7,209 nucleotides of DNA from Candidatus Poseidoniaceae archaeon (GTDB lineage: Archaea; Thermoplasmatota; Poseidoniia; Poseidoniales; Poseidoniaceae), in assembly GCA_022452125.1 (NCBI GenBank), contig JAKURJ010000081.1:1-7209 (forward strand), in the 5' to 3' direction. Below the pieces are notes generated by a model. It had not been told where the DNA came from. It did no database searches and worked only from the letters and a program-made list of their open reading frames with translations. The stretch's first letter is position 1; each line of letters starts with the position of its first letter. Made by a program: the position numbers and the translations under genes. This document shows, piece by piece, positions 6,577-7,209 of this stretch.

Positions 6577-6891
6577 ATGGGCAACTTATTGTGGCTGATA
6601 AAAACAACTCTACCTGATTCATGGAGAGAATTTGAAGTCACCTCATTTGCTCAGACATTGGTAGAATCTGGAGCTGCATGTGTACAGCACCACAAGGTAT
6701 CATCGACATACAAGTGGGAAGGTCAAATCCAATCAGATACAGAATGGGCTCTACAAATCAAGGTCTCTAATTCCAATAAACAATCAGTGATTTCCAAGAT
6801 CGAAGAAGAACATCCTTACGATGTGCCTCAAATTGTCATGCATGAGTGTGACGCCTCAGAAAGTTACACCGATTGGGTCAATTCACAATGA
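6577..6891 (+). CDS. cutA: CutA-like divalent-ion tolerance protein
   Basis: A 104-residue protein, the usual length for CutA1, a small ferredoxin-like fold protein that forms trimers. Family marks in order: an N-terminal strand LLWLIKTTLP (4-13), AQTLVESGAACVQHHKVSSTYKWEG with the AACV block and SxYxWxG, EWALQIKVS (the E-x-x-L-x-I-K strand, with V in place of the common T), and the hallmark EEEHPYDVPQIV (about 75-86), then YTDW near the C-terminus. CutA was named for copper tolerance in E. coli, but its molecular role is unsettled and metal binding is weakly supported. It is expected in the cytoplasm. The ATG at 6577 is preceded by a TTGAAAT element. It is divergent from selO. Confidence 0.93.
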   Translation: MGNLLWLIKTTLPDSWREFEVTSFAQTLVESGAACVQHHKVSSTYKWEGQIQSDTEWALQIKVSNSNKQSVISKIEEEHPYDVPQIVMHECDASESYTDWVNSQ

Positions 6892-6894
6892 GTG

Positions 6895-6960
6895 GAACGA
6901 GCGTGTACAAACGGGCGACCCCTCGCCCACTCCGGAAAACGCTCGCTCCGTTACCGGAGC
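6895..6960. other. GC-rich segment with several possible hairpins (candidate structured RNA or 3' UTR)
   Basis: Starting 3 nt after the cutA stop, 6891-6960 has 45 G/C of 70, against 24 of 70 in the next 70 nt. Perfect pairings are GGGCGA/TCGCCC (6913-6918 with 6923-6928, 4-nt loop), GCTCCG/CGGAGC (6945-6950 with 6955-6960, 4-nt loop), CGAGCG/CGCTCG (6898-6903 with 6940-6945, enclosing the first) and an alternative CTCCGG/CCGGAG (6930-6935 with 6954-6959). The last competes with the second, and combined with the third would form a pseudoknot. No tRNA, SRP RNA or RNase P signature was found. No T-run follows the hairpins on the plus strand, so a simple terminator is unlikely. It may be the cutA 3' UTR, an independent small RNA on either strand, or a boundary between convergent genes. 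Confidence 0.4.
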
Positions 6961-7090
6961 AATTTATCGGCTGAACGGTTTCTTATTAACTCGATTATTT
7001 TGAAATGAGCATATTTCAGCTCGGCATTGTTCTTGCAGGTCTAACTAGGATGACGTCCAAATAGACAGATTTGACTCATCAGCCTGGAAA
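6961..7090. other. AT-rich intergenic DNA without recognised gene
   Basis: Between the hairpin-rich segment and the stop of the right-edge gene. The only structure noted is TGAAAT/ATTTCA (7001-7006 with 7013-7018) whose loop GAGC (7007-7010) could pair with GCTC (7019-7022), a small possible pseudoknot of low GC that may be chance. No convincing ORF or promoter was seen. Confidence 0.3.
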
Positions 7091-7209
7091 TTAGATTTTC
7101 CCTCGGAAGCCTCTGTATATCATTCCCGCCTTGTAGGCCTCGCCTATTGGTGCAGAATTTCTTGATTTTTTAATAATAAAAATTCCAACGATAATGAGAC
7201 TAATAGGGA
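7091..7209 (-). CDS. C-terminal fragment of a membrane protein (runs off the right edge)
   Basis: The minus-strand frame with first full codon at 7207-7205 is open to the edge and ends with TAA at 7093-7091, giving 38 residues. It begins with a hydrophobic stretch PISLIIVGIFIIKK, then a basic tail (RNSAPIGEAYKAGMIYRGF, ending RGKI), the pattern of a last transmembrane helix with a cytoplasmic positively charged tail. The other two minus frames at the edge close within 7 and 65 nt. The fragment is too short to name the protein. It converges on cutA across 199 nt. Confidence 0.55.
   Translation of the reverse strand, partial: PISLIIVGIFIIKKSRNSAPIGEAYKAGMIYRGFRGKI

Noticed and set aside
6269..6598. 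Plus-strand 109-codon frame across the selO N-terminus into cutA
   Set aside because: It is antisense to the conserved selO start and overlaps the cutA start in another frame; composition is typical of a shadow.
6901..6918. Resemblance of GTGTACAAACGGGCG to a conserved 3' region of 16S rRNA
   Set aside because: Only short stretches match, in the wrong order, and no flanking rRNA sequence is present.
7068..7090. Possible C/D-box RNA on the minus strand (TGATGA)
   Set aside because: The C box lacks the preceding purine, and no properly spaced D box or terminal stem was found.

Overview
The window looks like chromosomal DNA of a marine planktonic archaeon, most likely Marine Group II (Poseidoniales, Thermoplasmatota). 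This is inferred from four things: short gene gaps, A/T-rich TATA-like elements about 23-27 nt upstream of ATG codons, a membrane-anchored PKD-domain protein, and the mix of a class II-type photolyase, SelO and CutA. No rRNA, tRNA or other phylogenetic marker is present, so the placement is tentative. No insertion sequence, CRISPR array or complete mobile element was seen.

Layout, left to right. (1) A plus-strand ORF open to the left edge and ending at 378; it loosely resembles phage-tail or baseplate accessory proteins. (2) A minus-strand, membrane-anchored PKD-domain protein (1170 to 379), whose stop codon directly abuts the stop of gene 1. (3) Divergent from it, a stand-alone LON substrate-binding-domain protein (1265-1993). 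(4) Four co-directional minus-strand genes, in transcription order: SelO pseudokinase-type AMPylase (6501 to 4981), a 65-residue two-helix membrane protein (4929 to 4732), a phytol/dolichol-kinase-like membrane enzyme (4690 to 4013), and a class II-type photolyase with an extra C-terminal region of about 170 residues (3948 to 2011). (5) CutA (6577-6891), divergent from SelO. (6) A GC-rich segment with several possible hairpins (about 6895-6960), then AT-rich DNA, then the C-terminal tail of a membrane protein entering from the right edge on the minus strand (7209 to 7091).

A unifying feature is promoter position. Almost every gene with visible upstream DNA has an A/T-rich element centred about 23-27 nt before its first good ATG, as expected for leaderless archaeal transcription. 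This also argues that three longer readings of minus-strand genes, starting at upstream TTG codons (1200, 3996, 4974), are not the real proteins.

Functionally, the minus-strand cluster combines light-dependent DNA repair (photolyase), isoprenoid-alcohol phosphorylation (kinase-like gene) and SelO, which is linked to the redox stress response in other organisms. CutA and the LON-domain protein fit metal and protein homeostasis. There is no single obvious pathway. The least explained elements are the photolyase C-terminal region, the palindrome at the kinase start, the structured GC-rich segment, and the tail-like protein at the left edge.
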